Below, piece by piece: positions 17,049 to 25,450 of a stretch of DNA of 64,000 nucleotides. The DNA is from Sporomusa malonica (GTDB lineage: Bacteria > Bacillota > Negativicutes > Sporomusales > Sporomusaceae). The notes beneath the pieces are model-generated. The model was not told the origin of the DNA. It made no database searches and worked only from the letters and a program-made list of their open reading frames with translations. The first letter of the stretch is position 1, and the number at the start of each line of letters is the position of its first letter. The DNA lies in assembly GCF_041428715.1 (NCBI RefSeq), contig NZ_CP155572.1; one strand, written 5' to 3'. The position numbers and the translations under genes were made by a program.

Positions 17049-17708
17049 TCATTTCGCCGTCCGGTTCTGCAAATAGGTTAAGGCGGCAACAATGCTATAT
17101 GCGACTACTAACAGGACAAAACTGAGTGCCAAGGCGGTATCATAGTTGCCCTTACCCACTTCCATAACAGTGGCGGTTGTTAATACCCTGGTTTGACCCT
17201 TGATATTACCGCCTACCATCATGGATGCGCCTACCTCTGATACTACACCGCCAAAACCAGCCATTACCGCAGCTAACAACCCCAACCGTGCTTCGCGAAT
17301 AAGCAGCCGGTGGGCTTGCCATTTTGAAGCCCCCAACGATAAAAGCTGAAGCCGCAGCTTAGGATTCAAACTGCTTATGGCAGCAAACGATAAACCGGCT
17401 ATAATTGGACTGGCAATAACAGATTGAGCAATGATCATAGCCCACGGAGTATACATAATCCCTAATATCCCCAGGGGTCCATACCGCCATAGCATTAGAC
17501 TCACAACCAAGCCAACAACAACAGGCGGCAGACCCATTCCGAAGTTAACTATACTAACGATAATCTTTTTTCCAGGAAACTCATGGAGAGCCAACCATAA
17601 ACCAAGTGGAATCCCCAAAATGACACTTATTAGAGTAGCCAGTCCTGACACCTTAATCGTCAGCCATGTAACTGCCAGTATTTCAGGGTCGCACCAAATA
17701 GTATCCAT
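17049..17708 (-). CDS. tupB: Tungstate ABC transporter permease TupB
   Basis: 219 residues with about five membrane helices. The cytoplasmic coupling loop reads LLSLGASKWQAHRLLIREARLG, the EAA motif. N-terminal WLTIKVSGLATLISVILGIPLG and the GLPPVVVGLVVSLML helix are typical of TupB/WtpB permeases. RBS AGGATAAG. It lies between tupA and tupC in the usual A-B-C order. Confidence 0.9.
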   Translation of the reverse strand: MDTIWCDPEILAVTWLTIKVSGLATLISVILGIPLGLWLALHEFPGKKIIVSIVNFGMGLPPVVVGLVVSLMLWRYGPLGILGIMYTPWAMIIAQSVIASPIIAGLSFAAISSLNPKLRLQLLSLGASKWQAHRLLIREARLGLLAAVMAGFGGVVSEVGASMMVGGNIKGQTRVLTTATVMEVGKGNYDTALALSFVLLVVAYSIVAALTYLQNRTAK

Positions 17709-17739
17709 AACTTATCCTGTCCCTTTTTATGAATAGAGA

Positions 17740-18615
17740 TTATAGCCCGAAATCTTTCTCGGTCTTGCCGCCGTCAGCAGTAAACAGCGCCTGGCCATAC
17801 TTGTCTTTGCCAAAGGCAGCAATCAGAGCCTGACCTTCACTTGACAGCAAATAGTCGGCAAACGCCTTGGCTCCTTCTTTATTTACTTTATTAAACTTCT
17901 CCGGGTTTACTTCCATCACATGGTAAATATTAAGGAGTTTGGCATCACCTTCGACCAATACTTTTAACGAAATATTTTTTGCTTGTGCCAAATAGGTAGC
18001 CCGGTCGGCCATTGTATAGCCTTTTTTCTCATCCGCGATTTTTAACGTTTGTCCCATACCAGCTCCGGCTTCTTGGTACCAGGAGTTGCCTTGTGGTTTA
18101 ATTCCAGTGGCTTTCCATAAATTTTGCTCCAATTTATGGGTACCAGAATCATCGCCGCGTGATATGAAGGAGGCTTTAGCCCCACTGATTGCCTTCAGCG
18201 AATCTACAACACTCTTGCCTTTGATTTGGGCCGAATCTTCAGCCGGGCCAACAAGCACAAAGTCGTTGTGCATGACCATGCGCCGGTTAATGGCAGCCCC
18301 AGAAGCAACTACTTTTTTCTCAGCATCAGGCGCATGAACTAACAGCACGTCAGCCTCACCTTTTTCCCCCATAGCTAACGCCTGGCCGGTACCAACAGAA
18401 ATGGTTTTGATTTTATAGCCTGTTTTCTTTTCGAAGGCTGGAATGACAACATCCAACAAACCACTGTCTTGAGTGCTGGTTGTTGTAGCCAAAATCACTT
18501 CAGGTTTAGCTGGGGTCGGCACCGCTGATTCTGGCGCTTTTTGGCAAGCCGTTAGAATGAATGACATAAGAATGACCAACATAAACACAGCCACTTTCAT
18601 TACTTTTCTTAGCAT
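17740..18615 (-). CDS. tupA: Tungstate-binding lipoprotein TupA
   Basis: 291 residues with a lipoprotein signal peptide ending LTAC, so it is membrane-anchored outside the cell. The mature start contains ATTTSTQDSGLLDVVIP, the hallmark of TupA proteins that grip tungstate in preference to molybdate, and SRGDDSGTHKLE, the second ligand loop. GAGGTG lies five bases before the ATG. It is preceded by a structured leader and terminator, so the operon is probably switched by cofactor or metal supply. Confidence 0.93.
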   Translation of the reverse strand: MLRKVMKVAVFMLVILMSFILTACQKAPESAVPTPAKPEVILATTTSTQDSGLLDVVIPAFEKKTGYKIKTISVGTGQALAMGEKGEADVLLVHAPDAEKKVVASGAAINRRMVMHNDFVLVGPAEDSAQIKGKSVVDSLKAISGAKASFISRGDDSGTHKLEQNLWKATGIKPQGNSWYQEAGAGMGQTLKIADEKKGYTMADRATYLAQAKNISLKVLVEGDAKLLNIYHVMEVNPEKFNKVNKEGAKAFADYLLSSEGQALIAAFGKDKYGQALFTADGGKTEKDFGL

Positions 18616-18703
18616 AGTGACACCTCATTCTTTTAATTAAGTTTTTTTCCAGGAACCCCCATACCGCTGCTCGAATTCCCTCCCTCTACATACCCATATA
18701 GAA

Positions 18704-18848
18704 AAACCGGCATTGCGAAGAAACTTAGCAATGCCGGTTTTTTACCGGTATTAATTTCTTCTTTTCGCAATGGAAGGTACTCCAGTTTCCCGAAGTACCT
18801 AACGGTCAGCAGTCATAGCCTTGGCTTTAGACCTACAGACTCGAAGAT
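18704..18848 (-). ncRNA. Cofactor riboswitch candidate (Moco/Tuco-like) upstream of tupA
   Basis: On the minus strand a block reads TGACCG-TTAGG, then a hairpin AGGTACT/AGTACCT (about 18804-18776), then TTCC and TTGCGAAAAGAAG. The same order occurs in both AOR leaders and agrees with my memory of the 3' half of the molybdenum-cofactor riboswitch. A strong terminator follows (GCAATGCCGGTTT with AAACCGGCATTGC, 18740-18704, then T5). ATTGCGAA in the conserved tail can pair with TTCGCAAT in the terminator arm, so the two folds exclude each other. Class assignment is inference. Confidence 0.6.
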
Positions 18849-18870
18849 TTATATGCAATTATTCAATAGG

Positions 18871-19359
18871 TTACGGCCTGGCGCATTCGCTGGCTTCACC
18901 TTTCATAATTTCCAGGCCATGCTCCAGGGCCGGGAGTATAAACTCCAGGCATTCCCGGACTCCTTTGGGACTTCCTGGCAAATTAATAATGAGTGTGCGT
19001 CCGCGCAAACCAGCAGCCGCCCTCGACAGCATGGCGCGCGAGGTTTTTTCCAAAGACTTGGCACGCATAACCTCAGGAATACCTGGCACATGTCTGTCAA
19101 TCACTTCTAAGGTAGCCTCAGGCGTTACATCACGCGGCCCAAAACCAGTGCCACCGGTTGTCAGAATCAGATCAATCTTCAGGTTGTCTGCCATATCAAT
19201 CATTGTTTGGCTAAGTGCCTGGCGCTCATCAGGAACAATTACATAATGCTTGACCTCGCCAAGCTCTGCTAACATTTCGGCAATGACCTTCCCGCTCAAG
19301 TCCTCACGTTCGCCACGCGAACCTTTGTCACTTGCGGTAATAATCCCAATGCTAAACAC
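18871..19359 (-). CDS. mogA: Molybdopterin adenylyltransferase MogA
   Basis: 162 residues from GTG 19359, with GAGGTG seven bases upstream; the TTG two codons earlier is too near that site. Sequence signatures: GIITASDKGSRGEREDLSG, TTGGTGFGPRDVTPEAT, NLPGSPKGVRECLE. MogA/MoaB proteins adenylate molybdopterin before metal insertion, acting with MoeA, here probably for tungsten. It overlaps the MOSC gene by eight bases and is the last gene of the cofactor operon. Confidence 0.92.
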   Translation of the reverse strand: MFSIGIITASDKGSRGEREDLSGKVIAEMLAELGEVKHYVIVPDERQALSQTMIDMADNLKIDLILTTGGTGFGPRDVTPEATLEVIDRHVPGIPEVMRAKSLEKTSRAMLSRAAAGLRGRTLIINLPGSPKGVRECLEFILPALEHGLEIMKGEASECARP

Positions 19360-19792
19360 TTTCAATCACCTCAATTGTATCGCCATTAGCCACCAAGCCA
19401 CCAGTGATTACAATGGCAAATATACCTTCCTTCGGCATAACGCAGTCGCCAGCCTGATAGTAGATATTGCAGCGGGTGTGACACTCTTTGCCGATTTGAC
19501 TGACCTCCATCAGTACATCCCCAATCTTGAGCTTAGTACCGATTGGCAGGACCGGCAGATTAAGCCCCTCGGTAGTAATGTTCTCGGCAAAATCTCCTGG
19601 ATGGACATCTAGTCCCATTTTGCGCATTTTTTCGATGCTTTCTAGGGCCAGCAAGCTTACCTGACGGTGTTTAAACCCAGCATGAGCATCGCCTTCAAGA
19701 CCAAGTCCAACTAAAAGATTTGCCTTTCCCACGTTTTTTTTGCGTTCACCCTTATTCTTACTGGTACAAACAGCTATAATCTTTCCTTGCAT
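19352..19792 (-). CDS. MOSC-domain protein
   Basis: 146 residues, only the beta-strand-rich MOSC domain, with no N-terminal beta-barrel extension. Motifs GLEGDAHAGFKHRQVSLL, GDFAENITTEGL and the cysteine segment KECHTRCNIYYQAGDC near residue 110. MOSC domains handle sulfurated pterin cofactors, in eukaryotic sulfurases by transferring sulfur. In anaerobes this single-domain form is regularly encoded with mogA and moaC. RBS GGAGG. Overlaps mogA. Confidence 0.88.
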   Translation of the reverse strand: MQGKIIAVCTSKNKGERKKNVGKANLLVGLGLEGDAHAGFKHRQVSLLALESIEKMRKMGLDVHPGDFAENITTEGLNLPVLPIGTKLKIGDVLMEVSQIGKECHTRCNIYYQAGDCVMPKEGIFAIVITGGLVANGDTIEVIESV

Positions 19793-19795
19793 AGG

Positions 19796-20272
19796 TTATT
19801 CCTCCCGTATATAGTCGCCGCTCTTGCCGCCTGACTTAGCTCGTAGGCGGACATATTCGATTGTCATGCCTTTGTCTACAGCTTTACACATATCATAAAT
19901 TGTCAACGCCGCCACTGATACAGCCGTTAAAGCTTCCATTTCCACCCCAGTCTTACCGGTGGTTTTGACCACAGCCCGAATTTCAACGGCATTGGCAATG
20001 TCATCAATAGCAAATTCAAGATTAACGCCTGTCAAAAGGAGCGGATGGCACATAGGAATCAGATCCCAGGTCCGCTTGGCGCCCATTACCCCAGCCACCT
20101 GGGCTACACCTAAGACATCGCCTTTACCCATAGCTCCCTGTTTCACCAGGCTAAGAGTAGACTGCTTCATGGTAATCCGTCCTTCGGCTACAGCCTCACG
20201 CTTGGTTTCATCTTTCACAGTTACGTCAACCATGCGTGCCTTGCCTGAGTTATTAAAGTGTGTAAGTTCCAT
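19796..20272 (-). CDS. moaC: Cyclic pyranopterin monophosphate synthase MoaC
   Basis: 158 residues, the family length. Contains MVDVTVKDETKREAVAEGRI, AGVMGAKRTWDLIPMCHP (active-site His region) and GKTGVEMEALTAVSVAALTIYDMCK. With MoaA it makes cyclic pyranopterin from GTP. moaA itself is 14 kb away at the other end of the tungsten island. Operon with moaD upstream and the MOSC gene downstream. Confidence 0.96.
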   Translation of the reverse strand: MELTHFNNSGKARMVDVTVKDETKREAVAEGRITMKQSTLSLVKQGAMGKGDVLGVAQVAGVMGAKRTWDLIPMCHPLLLTGVNLEFAIDDIANAVEIRAVVKTTGKTGVEMEALTAVSVAALTIYDMCKAVDKGMTIEYVRLRAKSGGKSGDYIREE

Positions 20273-20303
20273 TAGTGTGTCTGAACTCCTTCCGTTAGCT
20301 TCT

Positions 20304-20540
20304 TTAACCCCCGCCTACCGGCGGGAATAAACCTACCCGATCGCCGCTCTTTAGTGCCTGGCCAGGCTGAGCCTGTACGCCATTCACCATAATAATCTTA
20401 ATCTCATCAGGATTAAGAGGAAGCCTAGCAATAAGCTCATCAATCGTACTACCCTCCGCGGCTTCCATTGACAGCACACCGCCTGGCTTATCAGGAAAAT
20501 AATTGCGAAGTGTAGCAAACAGCCGAACCTCTAACACCAT
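20304..20540 (-). CDS. moaD: MoaD/ThiS-like sulfur carrier
   Basis: 78 residues from ATG 20540 (AGGAGA nine bases upstream; a GTG at 20549 abuts that site). Ubiquitin-like fold with LEVRLFATLRNYFP at the N-terminus and DRVGLFPPVGGG at the end, the Gly-Gly tail that is thiocarboxylated before sulfur transfer to the pyranopterin. No moaE gene is visible in the window, so the partner subunit is encoded elsewhere or replaced. Confidence 0.88.
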   Translation of the reverse strand: MVLEVRLFATLRNYFPDKPGGVLSMEAAEGSTIDELIARLPLNPDEIKIIMVNGVQAQPGQALKSGDRVGLFPPVGGG

Positions 20541-20545
20541 GCTGA

Positions 20546-22495
20546 TCACTCTCCTAGTTCCTTGTTAATTGCAAGTATTGTGCCTGCTTCTGATAAATCG
20601 TACCCACCCAGCCGCTCAACTTCCTGGCGGAATTCAGGCGATTTCAGGATACTAACTATCATGTCAGCCATTAAATCCCCAGGCGGGAAATTCAAAATAA
20701 TATCATAACACTCGTGTGATATCGGGATAAACTCGAGCCCCAATGCCATCGCCGCCGCCCTGATACCCATACCGGTATCAGCTGCACCGGCAGTAATGGT
20801 GGCAGCGACTGCCATATGGGTGCTGACTTCTTTTTCGTAGCCGTCAATCGTGCTGCAAGCCACGCCCTGTTTAGGCAGCAAATAATCCAACAGCATCCTG
20901 GTTCCTGAACCGCGCTGCCGATTTACATAGGCAATGTCTTCCCTGATTAAATCACTTAAGCCTTTAATATTCTTTGGATTGCCAGGCAAGACCATCAGGC
21001 CCTGATCACGCCGGGCCAGCCGCACCAATTGCCAGTTTATGTTAGCCAAATATTTGTTCACAAAGGAAATATTGTATTCTCCTGTTTTGTCGTCAAGCAG
21101 GTGAATACCGGCAATATGGGCCTCTCCATTCTTTATCGCCATAATGCCGCCCATGCTACCAACATTAGCGGCTGTAAGCAGCATGTTGGTCTGACGTTTT
21201 AGGAATACCCCCAGAATATCCAGGGCCAAATCATGGCTGCCGACAGCTAGCAATGTATTTAGCTGCTGTTGACTAAACAGTTTTACCTTGACCTCGGCAC
21301 CAGCCGCCAGGCCTGGACTGTTTTCACCGACAGAGATAACACCTTGGGCTTTAATAAGTGATGATATGATTCCCGCCCCGCGGCTAAGCGGTGCAGCTAC
21401 TGTTTTCCCTTGGATTGAGGCGACAGACACGCGCACAAATTCCTCTACACCTACATGCGAATAGAGCTGGCGGGCTAACACTGCCGGAACTTCCTGCAGT
21501 TGTGGTTTAGGAAGCCTTTGCCGCTGGTACAGCACATCTCTGACAAACAGTTCAGCAGTCAACATGGCTGAGACTGGGTATCCAGGCAGACCGATAACCG
21601 GCTTGCCGTTACAGAGTGCCAGCACCACCGGTTTTCCAGGCTTAATGGCCACTCCGTGCACCAATACCTCGCCAAGCTCAGACAAAATTCGTGAAGTAAA
21701 ATCCTCAGTACCTGCTGAAGTTCCGGCGTTTGTAATAACCATGTCACTTGTTTCAAGACTTTTGGCAACTGCTTGTTTTATCTGTTCATAATTATCTGGC
21801 ACAATCTCGTGGCGTACCGGTTCACCACCCCAGGTAGATACTGCCGCACACAGCATATGGGAGTTAACATCAAGGATGGCTCCTGGTTTCAGATCCTGTG
21901 ACCGTGCCACAAGTTCGGTGCCGGTCGGGATAACAGTAACTTTAGGCTTAGCTACAACGTCAATTGTTTCAAGCCCGGCAGCTAATAAAGCCGCAATATC
22001 TGGTGGCGTAACCAACTGATGTTCAGGTAATACCATCTCATTGGCGACAATATCTTCACCAATAATGCGGACATGCTGCCAGGGTGTGGCAGCAGCAATG
22101 ATCTCAGCAGAATTTCCGTCAATATGTACATCTTCAATCATAATGACCGAATTTGTTCCAGCAGGCATTAAATCGCCGGTATCAACGATATAACAGCTGC
22201 CAGGAACAAAGGGCTCATTATTTTTCAACAAAGTTAACCGTACCGGATTGGTCTCGGCTGCGCCAAAGGAATCCTGAGCCCGCACGGCAATTCCGTCCAT
22301 GGCTGACCCGTTATAATGGGGTACTGATTGTTTGGCATAGGTACAGCCAGCAGTGACCCGTCCCAACGCCTGTCCAATCAGCAGTGTTTCAACAGGCAGA
22401 CTGGAAAAATAGCCTGCAGCTATTAGCCTGCTCTGCCACAACTCCCCGGTTCTTTCCCTAGGTAAACATTCCAGGTATGCCTTTCCCTTATGCAT
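20546..22495 (-). CDS. MoeA-type molybdenumtransferase fused to a periplasmic-binding-protein-like domain
   Basis: 649 residues. The first ~400 form a MoeA enzyme (VPHYNGSAMDGIAVRAQD, PTGTELV, TNAGTSAGTEDFT, GLPGYPVSAMLT). Residues from about 415 on form a substrate-binding-protein-like domain (SHDLALDILGVFLKRQ, RDQGLMVLPGNPKNI, RGSGTRMLLDYLL), like the effector part of LysR or ModE-linked proteins. This fused form is common in anaerobes and may sense or choose the metal. The TGA stop falls nine bases upstream of moaD ATG. A second, stand-alone MoeA lies directly upstream. Confidence 0.92.
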   Translation of the reverse strand: MHKGKAYLECLPRERTGELWQSRLIAAGYFSSLPVETLLIGQALGRVTAGCTYAKQSVPHYNGSAMDGIAVRAQDSFGAAETNPVRLTLLKNNEPFVPGSCYIVDTGDLMPAGTNSVIMIEDVHIDGNSAEIIAAATPWQHVRIIGEDIVANEMVLPEHQLVTPPDIAALLAAGLETIDVVAKPKVTVIPTGTELVARSQDLKPGAILDVNSHMLCAAVSTWGGEPVRHEIVPDNYEQIKQAVAKSLETSDMVITNAGTSAGTEDFTSRILSELGEVLVHGVAIKPGKPVVLALCNGKPVIGLPGYPVSAMLTAELFVRDVLYQRQRLPKPQLQEVPAVLARQLYSHVGVEEFVRVSVASIQGKTVAAPLSRGAGIISSLIKAQGVISVGENSPGLAAGAEVKVKLFSQQQLNTLLAVGSHDLALDILGVFLKRQTNMLLTAANVGSMGGIMAIKNGEAHIAGIHLLDDKTGEYNISFVNKYLANINWQLVRLARRDQGLMVLPGNPKNIKGLSDLIREDIAYVNRQRGSGTRMLLDYLLPKQGVACSTIDGYEKEVSTHMAVAATITAGAADTGMGIRAAAMALGLEFIPISHECYDIILNFPPGDLMADMIVSILKSPEFRQEVERLGGYDLSEAGTILAINKELGE

Positions 22496-22496
22496 G

Positions 22497-23738
22497 TTAG
22501 GCCTCCCTCATTACTTCGACAGTTACCACATCTCCGGCATATAAACCACTGCTGCCCTCAGGCACCTGTACGACGCCATCCGCTTGTGTCATAACGCTGA
22601 TCAGTCCCGATTTTCCTAATACCGGTTCTGCGCGATATTCTCCCTCCAGCCAAATTAGCTTTACCCGCAAAAAATCATCTCTCCCAGGAGCAGAGGCACA
22701 ATTCCTGGTCAATCTCGCAGAAATCTTGCAGCCTGCTTTTAGTGCTTTCAACCCCTGCAGCCTCTTAACTACCGGGATAACCAACATTTGGCAAATAGTC
22801 ATCGCCGCTACCGGATGTCCGGGCAACCCAAATACCGGCACTCTACCAACCATCCCAAAAATTGTTGGCTTACCAGGTTTAACGGCTAATCCGTGAAAGA
22901 CTACCTTCTGCCGCCCAAGCTCTTCTATAATCTGAACAGTATGATCCCTAGCTCCGACTGAGCTACCGCCTGAGGCCAGTACCAGTTGGTTTTCGTTAAC
23001 CCCTTTACTAACAGCTGCCAACAGCTCATCGTAATTATCCTTAATAATCCCATAGCTAGTCACATGACACCCGGCTTCGGTCAACATGGCTGCCAAAGTA
23101 TAGGAATTGACATCACGTACCTGACCGCCCACTGGTACAGTGCTCACATCGACCACTTCATCGCCGGTGGAGATAATCCCGACCTTCAGCCGCTGCCGTA
23201 CTTTTACCTTGTCAATACCACAGGCAGCCAGTGCGCCAATTTCGGCTGGCGTTAGCTTAGTACCTGCAGCAATAAACATAGCACCTGCCTTTATATCTTC
23301 GCCTTTAGTCACAACATTCTCACCAGGAGCTGCCGGCTTTAGCACCAGGAGGGTTTCATGGTCAGAGCGTTCTGTATGCTCCAGCATAACCACAGCATCG
23401 GCACCAGCAGGCAACATACCGCCGGTCGGCATAATGACAGCTTGTCCGGAAACAATACTAGCTTCAGTTGACTGTCCCATGAAGACTTCATCAGTAACAG
23501 TGAGCATTACCGGAACCCCTTCGCCTGCGCCAAAGGTATCACGGCTAAGCACTGCATACCCATCAACCGTTGAACGGCTAAATGGCGGCAGATCAACACC
23601 AGCGGCAATATCCACTGCAGTGATCCGCCCCAAAGCCTGCATAAGCCCAACTTCCTCAGGTTCTGCTGTTAGTTCTGGCAGGCTGCTGTCAATTAGACTG
23701 GTTGCTTTTGCTAGTGGGATACAATCAAAGAAATCCAT
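22497..23738 (-). CDS. moeA: Molybdopterin molybdenumtransferase MoeA
   Basis: 413 residues from ATG 23738 with AAGGAG six bases before it; the frame extends upstream only over the ribosome site. Typical MoeA: LPPFSRSTVDGYAVLSRDTFG, MPTGGMLPAGADAVVMLE, STGDEVV, ASGGSSVGARDHT and FGLPGHPVAAMTI. It inserts metal oxyanion into adenylated molybdopterin. Having two MoeA-type enzymes next to each other suggests separate handling of molybdate and tungstate, as inferred for other anaerobes. The last base is one base away from the fused gene's start. Confidence 0.95.
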   Translation of the reverse strand: MDFFDCIPLAKATSLIDSSLPELTAEPEEVGLMQALGRITAVDIAAGVDLPPFSRSTVDGYAVLSRDTFGAGEGVPVMLTVTDEVFMGQSTEASIVSGQAVIMPTGGMLPAGADAVVMLEHTERSDHETLLVLKPAAPGENVVTKGEDIKAGAMFIAAGTKLTPAEIGALAACGIDKVKVRQRLKVGIISTGDEVVDVSTVPVGGQVRDVNSYTLAAMLTEAGCHVTSYGIIKDNYDELLAAVSKGVNENQLVLASGGSSVGARDHTVQIIEELGRQKVVFHGLAVKPGKPTIFGMVGRVPVFGLPGHPVAAMTICQMLVIPVVKRLQGLKALKAGCKISARLTRNCASAPGRDDFLRVKLIWLEGEYRAEPVLGKSGLISVMTQADGVVQVPEGSSGLYAGDVVTVEVMREA

Positions 23739-23739
23739 G

Positions 23740-23985
23740 TCAGTCTCCTTTGTCGACCCCAAAACAACCTAACTGACAGGCAGTAATTTTTACTTTGGCA
23801 GCATCAGCTGCCAGGCCGACAACAATGGGCGGCACACCCTCGGCATTGGCCAGTTGTGTTGCTTGAACACATGTCAGACGACCGTCTTTAGCCAATTCGC
23901 GTACTTTTTCCTTGATGACTTCATTTACTTGTTCCATGGCTGCCTCCAATAATTGATAAAGATTCATATCTTTATATTTTGCCAT
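23740..23985 (-). CDS. Small conserved-looking protein of the tungsten cofactor operon
   Basis: 81 residues starting MAKYKDMNLYQLLEAAMEQV. A helical first half with a basic turn (KEKVRELAKDGRLTC) is followed by a small-residue-rich segment (PPIVVGLAADAAKVKIT) and two cysteines in ACQLGCFG near the C-terminus. I do not recognise the family for certain. The cysteine pair could bind metal and the helical half could be a helix-turn-helix. It is the first gene of the moeA-moaD-moaC-mogA run, one base from the moeA start, which suggests a regulatory or metal-handling job; this is inference. Confidence 0.7.
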   Translation of the reverse strand: MAKYKDMNLYQLLEAAMEQVNEVIKEKVRELAKDGRLTCVQATQLANAEGVPPIVVGLAADAAKVKITACQLGCFGVDKGD

Positions 23986-24085
23986 TTGCTTAATAATTCC
24001 TGCAATATTTTTTGATAACTTATATCTATATTACCTAAAATTGTAAATAACGTCACGTTTACATTACAAAAATGTGACATTATTA

Positions 24086-25174
24086 TTATGGGCAAATAAT
24101 TAGATCCCTCGCCCACAAGCAATCAGAGCAAGTTGGATTATTGCCCCAACAGTCAGCCTCATTGGTTAAGACTGTAGAACAACCATCTAGTAGTCTGCAA
24201 TCTGTGCATGAGGGGTAGTCTGCAGTCCGCACCATCCAACGAAAACGAGCGTATTGGGGTGTAGTCCAAATTTCTTCTATACTTCTGTCCTTCACATTTC
24301 CAAAGCTATGAGCCAACATTTCCTTTTTACGTCCCATAATGTAGCAGCTATAACTATGCATAAAAGCATAACATGGACTGACTTCCCCCTGCCAAGTAAC
24401 TGTTAAGGCTTTGTTTTCAACAAAGCGGCAATGCCTTGCCGTTCGCAGTTGCATATTAGGAGCAGCTTTAACAGATAAAAAAGTAGATTCTCGTCCAAAC
24501 GAATTTAAATCCAATCCATTATCGTAAAGAATCTCATCTTTCATGCTTTCATGGTATGGCAAAACATTTGTTACTATCAGCTTATGAGCACCAATCCGGT
24601 CTGTAAGCGCGGGCATTGCGGGGAGTTTCCTAATGTTTTGTTTAGTTGCTACAAATTCCACTCCAAGCTCGGGTTTATTGGACTTTTTCTCTTTTTTCAA
24701 CTTCTGTAAATACTCAATATTCCTAATAACCTCATCATAGCTTGCACCCGGTCTTATCGTCTCAAAAGATTGATCATCCGGCCCGTCGAGAGAAACAAAT
24801 ATCCAATCTAACCCTACTTCTATTAGATGGGATGCTACTTGAGGCGTAAGCATAGACCCATTTGTTATCATTTCAACAGACAGTCCCAATCCTTTGCATT
24901 TTTTAATCATTTCCAAAATATTCGGATGGGTAAGCGGTTCTCCAAAACCACCAAAATGAACGAATTGTAAACTAGGTAACCCTTTCATATCATCATACAG
25001 CTTGTTAAAAACCTGGATAGACATGTCACCCATTTGGTCAGTCCAAGAATGCCGGATACAAGTTATACAAGAGTAGTTGCATTTGGTGGTCACTTCCACA
25101 TAGATTTTCTTAACATCCGGCTTTAATGGTATCGAAATATTTTCTTCTCCAGTGCTAAACTGGTAATGCTTCAT
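24086..25174 (-). CDS. Radical-SAM/SPASM maturase for a tungsten oxidoreductase
   Basis: 362 residues from ATG 25174 (GTGGAAG ribosome site). The radical-SAM cluster motif is CNYSCITC near residue 32 and the SAM-binding GGFGEP follows near 77. The C-terminal ~100 residues carry a SPASM-like set of cysteines (CYAF, CTDCRLLDGC, CWGNNPTCSDC). The family I recall is the maturase of tungsten-cofactor oxidoreductases, found beside AOR genes and thought to modify the enzyme or its cofactor. Placement next to AOR copy 1 agrees. Chemistry and target residue are unknown. Confidence 0.85.
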   Translation of the reverse strand: MKHYQFSTGEENISIPLKPDVKKIYVEVTTKCNYSCITCIRHSWTDQMGDMSIQVFNKLYDDMKGLPSLQFVHFGGFGEPLTHPNILEMIKKCKGLGLSVEMITNGSMLTPQVASHLIEVGLDWIFVSLDGPDDQSFETIRPGASYDEVIRNIEYLQKLKKEKKSNKPELGVEFVATKQNIRKLPAMPALTDRIGAHKLIVTNVLPYHESMKDEILYDNGLDLNSFGRESTFLSVKAAPNMQLRTARHCRFVENKALTVTWQGEVSPCYAFMHSYSCYIMGRKKEMLAHSFGNVKDRSIEEIWTTPQYARFRWMVRTADYPSCTDCRLLDGCSTVLTNEADCWGNNPTCSDCLWARDLIICP

Positions 25175-25246
25175 AGCTTCCACCTACTCCATAACTACTA
25201 TTCCTAAGCCTGAATACCATTGACTAGTTACTCTTGAAGCGATGCA

Positions 25247-25390
25247 CTCGGCAAGGTTTCAAACAGTGTTCATTCCGATAAAGTAGACTTAGCTTCAGGT
25301 GGGGTTTTAACCCCCGCTGAAGGTTAGTCGCCCAACTTCCAGGGAAGCCTCCTAAACTCCCACTTATAGAAGAGGGAGTCTTAGCGCGGG
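25247..25390 (+). mobile_element. IS200/IS605-type remnant: tnpB 3' tail plus right-end hairpins
   Basis: The plus strand can be read as a short open frame ending ...KVDLASGGVLTPAEG with a TAG at 25325-25327, which looks like the tail of a TnpB protein. Beyond it lie two hairpins, CTTCAG...CTGAAG (25293-25322) and ACTCCC...GGGAGT (25356-25379), then GTCTTAGCG, the arrangement usual at right ends of IS605-type elements where the guide RNA also maps. No transposase or full tnpB remains. The left end was not found. It lies between AOR copy 1 and its maturase gene. Confidence 0.6.
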
Positions 25391-25401
25391 TTAGTCACAG
25401 G

Positions 25402-25431
25402 ATAAAGGAGCCCGGACAAATATCCGGGCTC
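25402..25431 (-). terminator. Hairpin terminator after AOR copy 1
   Basis: GAGCCCGGA pairs with TCCGGGCTC around six bases, 20 bases past the stop. The U-tract (CTTTATCC) is weak. A similar GAGCCCGG hairpin follows AOR copy 2. Confidence 0.75.
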
Positions 25432-25450
25432 AAGCAATACATTAGAATAA

